From AWTP1-13 sp963832445 (GTDB lineage: Bacteria; Pseudomonadota; Alphaproteobacteria; Rhizobiales; Hyphomicrobiaceae): a stretch of DNA of 64,000 nt. Under the pieces are notes generated by a model. That model was not told the DNA's origin. It searched no databases and worked only from the letters and a program-made list of their open reading frames with translations. The position numbers and the translations under genes are program-made. The stretch lies in contig CAWHUM010000009.1 in assembly GCA_963832445.1 (NCBI GenBank), positions 124,001 to 188,000 of the forward strand, read 5' to 3'. This document shows positions 62,145 to 64,000 of the stretch, piece after piece; within the stretch, counting starts at the first letter, position 1, and each line of letters starts with the position of its first letter.

Positions 62145-63380
62145 ATGTCAGCTTCTGCTTCCTCACGCCAGCGCCGGGCCATCATCATCGGCGGTTCGAT
62201 GTCGGGCCTGTTCGCGGCCGCGTTCCTGCGCCGGATCGGTTGGCAGGTCGACGTCTACGAACGCTCGGCGGTCGAGCTGGTGGGGCGCGGCGCGGGCATC
62301 ACGACACACCCTGAGCTGCTGCAGGCGCTGGAGGCGAGCGGCGCCGGCACCCGCTATCTGGGTGTCGCGGTGGAGTGGCGCATCGCGCTCGACCGCTCGG
62401 GCCGCGTGATTGCGGAGAAGCGTCTGCCGCAGATCCTCACCTCCTGGGACCGGCTGCAGCGGCTGCTGCGCGAGACCATCGATCCCGCCCACTACCACCT
62501 CGGCTGGAATTTCGAGCGTGTCGAGCAGGATGGCTCCGGCGTGCACGTGCATTTCTCCGGCGGGCGGATCGAGCACGCTGACATCCTGGTCGGCGGCGAC
62601 GGTGTCCGCTCCGGCGTGCGCGCGGCAATCCTGCCCGAGGTGCAGCCGATCTATGCCGGCTACTACATCTGGCGCGGCGCGCCCAACGAGGCCGATCTGT
62701 CTGAGCGCGCGCTTGCCGAGGTGTTCCCCTACTTCTCCTTCTTCCTGCCGCCGCAGCAGGAGGTGATCTGCTATCCGATCGCAGGCTTCAACGACGACCT
62801 GCGGCCGGGACACCGGCGTTTCAACTTCATCTGGTATCGCGTGGCTGACGCGCGCCTGCTCAAGGAGATGTGGGTCGACGATAGCGGCCACCAGCACGAC
62901 TATTCGGTGCCGCCGCCCCTGATCCGCAAGGAGCTGATCGCCGCGCTGCGGGACGAAGGCGAGGCAGGGCTGCCGCCCGCCATCAACGATTGCCTGCAGG
63001 CGATTGCGCAGCCGTTCTTCACGCCCATCCACGATTTCATCGCGCCGCGCATCGTGGCGGGCCGCGTGGCGCTGGTGGGCGATGCGGCGTCCAACGCGCG
63101 CCCGCACATGGGCTTTGGCGTGTCGAAGGCCGGTTGTGATGCGCAGGCGCTGGCGGAAGCCCTGCGCGACCACGACGATATCGACACCGCGCTTGCCGCA
63201 TACAACCGAGTGCGCCAGCCGATCGGCGAGACCATCGTCAAGCACAGCCGCAAGCTTGGCACCTACATGGGTGTCAACCTCCAGACCGATGACGACCGAG
63301 CCATGCATGCCCTGCTGCAGGATTCGCGCGCTATGATGGACTGGATCGCTGTGCCCAACTTCCTGGACGCCTATCGATGA
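62145..63380 (+). CDS. FAD-dependent aromatic monooxygenase (2,6-dihydroxypyridine 3-monooxygenase-like)
   Basis: This intact 411-residue class A flavoprotein monooxygenase has the FAD motif IIIGGSMSGLFAAAFLRRIGW, the DG motif ADILVGGDGVRSGVRAAI and the second FAD motif LVGDAASNARPHMGFGVSKAG. The GGSxSGL form and the ARPHxGxGxxKA block are those of DhpH-like enzymes acting on hydroxylated N-heterocycles. The ATG at 62,145 is chosen from homology. The stop overlaps the start of the LVIVD gene by four bases. Confidence 0.88.
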   Translation: MSASASSRQRRAIIIGGSMSGLFAAAFLRRIGWQVDVYERSAVELVGRGAGITTHPELLQALEASGAGTRYLGVAVEWRIALDRSGRVIAEKRLPQILTSWDRLQRLLRETIDPAHYHLGWNFERVEQDGSGVHVHFSGGRIEHADILVGGDGVRSGVRAAILPEVQPIYAGYYIWRGAPNEADLSERALAEVFPYFSFFLPPQQEVICYPIAGFNDDLRPGHRRFNFIWYRVADARLLKEMWVDDSGHQHDYSVPPPLIRKELIAALRDEGEAGLPPAINDCLQAIAQPFFTPIHDFIAPRIVAGRVALVGDAASNARPHMGFGVSKAGCDAQALAEALRDHDDIDTALAAYNRVRQPIGETIVKHSRKLGTYMGVNLQTDDDRAMHALLQDSRAMMDWIAVPNFLDAYR

Positions 63381-64000
63381 GCGCCGACCTGCCCAAGCCC
63401 GACTACGCGCACAACATGCGCATCATCGGCCATTGCGACCAGGGTGGTAGGCCCGACGGCGTGCAGATCATGGTGCATCGCGGCCACGCCTACATCGGCC
63501 ACATGTTCTCCAAGGGGTTCAGCGTGGTCGACGTGCGCGACGCCAGGAACCCGCGCGCAGTGAACTACCTTCCCGCCCCGCCGAATACCTGGAACATCCA
63601 CCTGCAGACGCACGACGACCTCCTGCTGGTCGTCAACGCTAAGGACATGTTCGCGGCCGCCGAGTTCGCCGACGAGAAGGCCTACTACAAAGGGCAGCTC
63701 GGCAAAGTAGTGGGTACGGCGGAGAGGAAGAACAGCCAGCGCGACTGGACCGCGGGACTCGCGGTCTACGACATCTCCAAGCCCGACGCGCCGCGGCGCA
63801 TCGGCTTCATGGCCGTGGACGGCGGCGGCATCCACCGCATCTGGTACACGGGTGGGCGCTGGGCCTACGTATCGGCCCTGCTCGACGGCTTCACCGACTA
63901 CATCTTCATGACGGTGGAGATGAGCGATCCGGCCAATCCGCGCGAGGCTGGGCGTTGGTGGATTCCGGGCATGAACCAGGCTGCCGGCGAGACGCCGTCA
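63377..64000 (+). CDS. LVIVD-repeat beta-propeller protein (3' end cut)
   Basis: The frame runs off the window after 208 residues. It starts MSADLPKPDYAHNMRIIGHC and has repeated blades such as GHAYIGHMFSKGFSVVDVRD, AGLAVYDISKPDAPRRIGFM and GFTDYIFMTVEMSDPANPR. LVIVD proteins are poorly characterised beta-propellers often coupled to oxygenases or dehydratases. ATGA overlap couples it to the monooxygenase. A C-terminal remnant of a relative lies at 43,335. Confidence 0.85.
   Translation, partial: MSADLPKPDYAHNMRIIGHCDQGGRPDGVQIMVHRGHAYIGHMFSKGFSVVDVRDARNPRAVNYLPAPPNTWNIHLQTHDDLLLVVNAKDMFAAAEFADEKAYYKGQLGKVVGTAERKNSQRDWTAGLAVYDISKPDAPRRIGFMAVDGGGIHRIWYTGGRWAYVSALLDGFTDYIFMTVEMSDPANPREAGRWWIPGMNQAAGETPS

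Noticed and set aside
1..64000. CRISPR arrays, tRNA and rRNA genes, prophage or conjugation modules
   Set aside because: No regularly spaced repeats, cloverleaf-like 3' ends, rRNA text or phage/conjugation proteins were recognised on reading. A dedicated tRNA scan was not possible.

Overview
The window is GC-rich, densely coded bacterial DNA. It looks like an alphaproteobacterium, probably Hyphomicrobiales/Bradyrhizobium-like. The grounds are TctAB transport, beta-keto-acid cleavage enzymes, Xsc, GlmSLE, many small secreted or membrane microproteins, and strongly GC-biased codon use. The assignment is inference, because no rRNA or other marker gene is present. No tRNA, rRNA or CRISPR array was recognised.

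Positions 1-27,000 are a catabolic island. A TctB/TctA carboxylate transporter leads into a broken quinone oxidoreductase, an enolase-superfamily enzyme and a B12-dependent glutamate-mutase set (glmS-glmL-glmE). Convergent to it is a four-gene operon with ATGA overlaps: sauS, succinyl-CoA-ligase-type beta and alpha subunits, and xsc. It reads as a complete route from sulfoacetate to acetyl phosphate and sulfite, with a divergent LysR regulator. Next come two beta-keto-acid cleavage enzymes, an IclR regulator, a TSUP (TauE/SafE-type) permease that could export sulfite, an SDR, a three-subunit biotin-dependent carboxylase, an SsuABC/TauABC-type importer and a MetE-like zinc methyltransferase. 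The theme is uptake and dissection of small carboxylates and sulfonates.

Positions 27,000-36,300 hold a decayed fumarylacetoacetase-family gene, a DUF1330 protein, a DedA protein, a class II glutamine amidotransferase, a HlyD/FtsX/ATPase exporter and a LuxR-type response regulator.

Positions 36,300-58,250 are a rearranged zone. An ORF-less group II intron on the minus strand is split by an IS1380-family element (1,643 bp). A second, almost identical copy lies inverted at 56,605-58,247, and both copies are flanked by CTAG. Between them are two paralogous 40-residue secreted peptides, a TPR protein, a CDF transporter, a DUF6448 protein, an enolase-superfamily dehydratase-like enzyme, an LtaS-like sulfatase, an alpha/beta hydrolase, several gene remnants, a cluster of palindromes sharing the arm GGGCGTCTCGC, and microproteins. 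The most striking gene is 48,952-51,312: one polypeptide that joins a periplasmic type-1 solute-binding domain to a pentameric ligand-gated ion channel-like domain.

Positions 58,250-64,000 carry a hypothetical protein, a broken potassium-channel-like gene, an OmpA-domain protein, an FAD monooxygenase, and a coupled LVIVD-repeat protein cut by the window end.

At least a dozen otherwise well-conserved genes carry single-base frameshifts. Either the locus is decaying or the consensus sequence has indel errors. Those genes are annotated across the shift and flagged.
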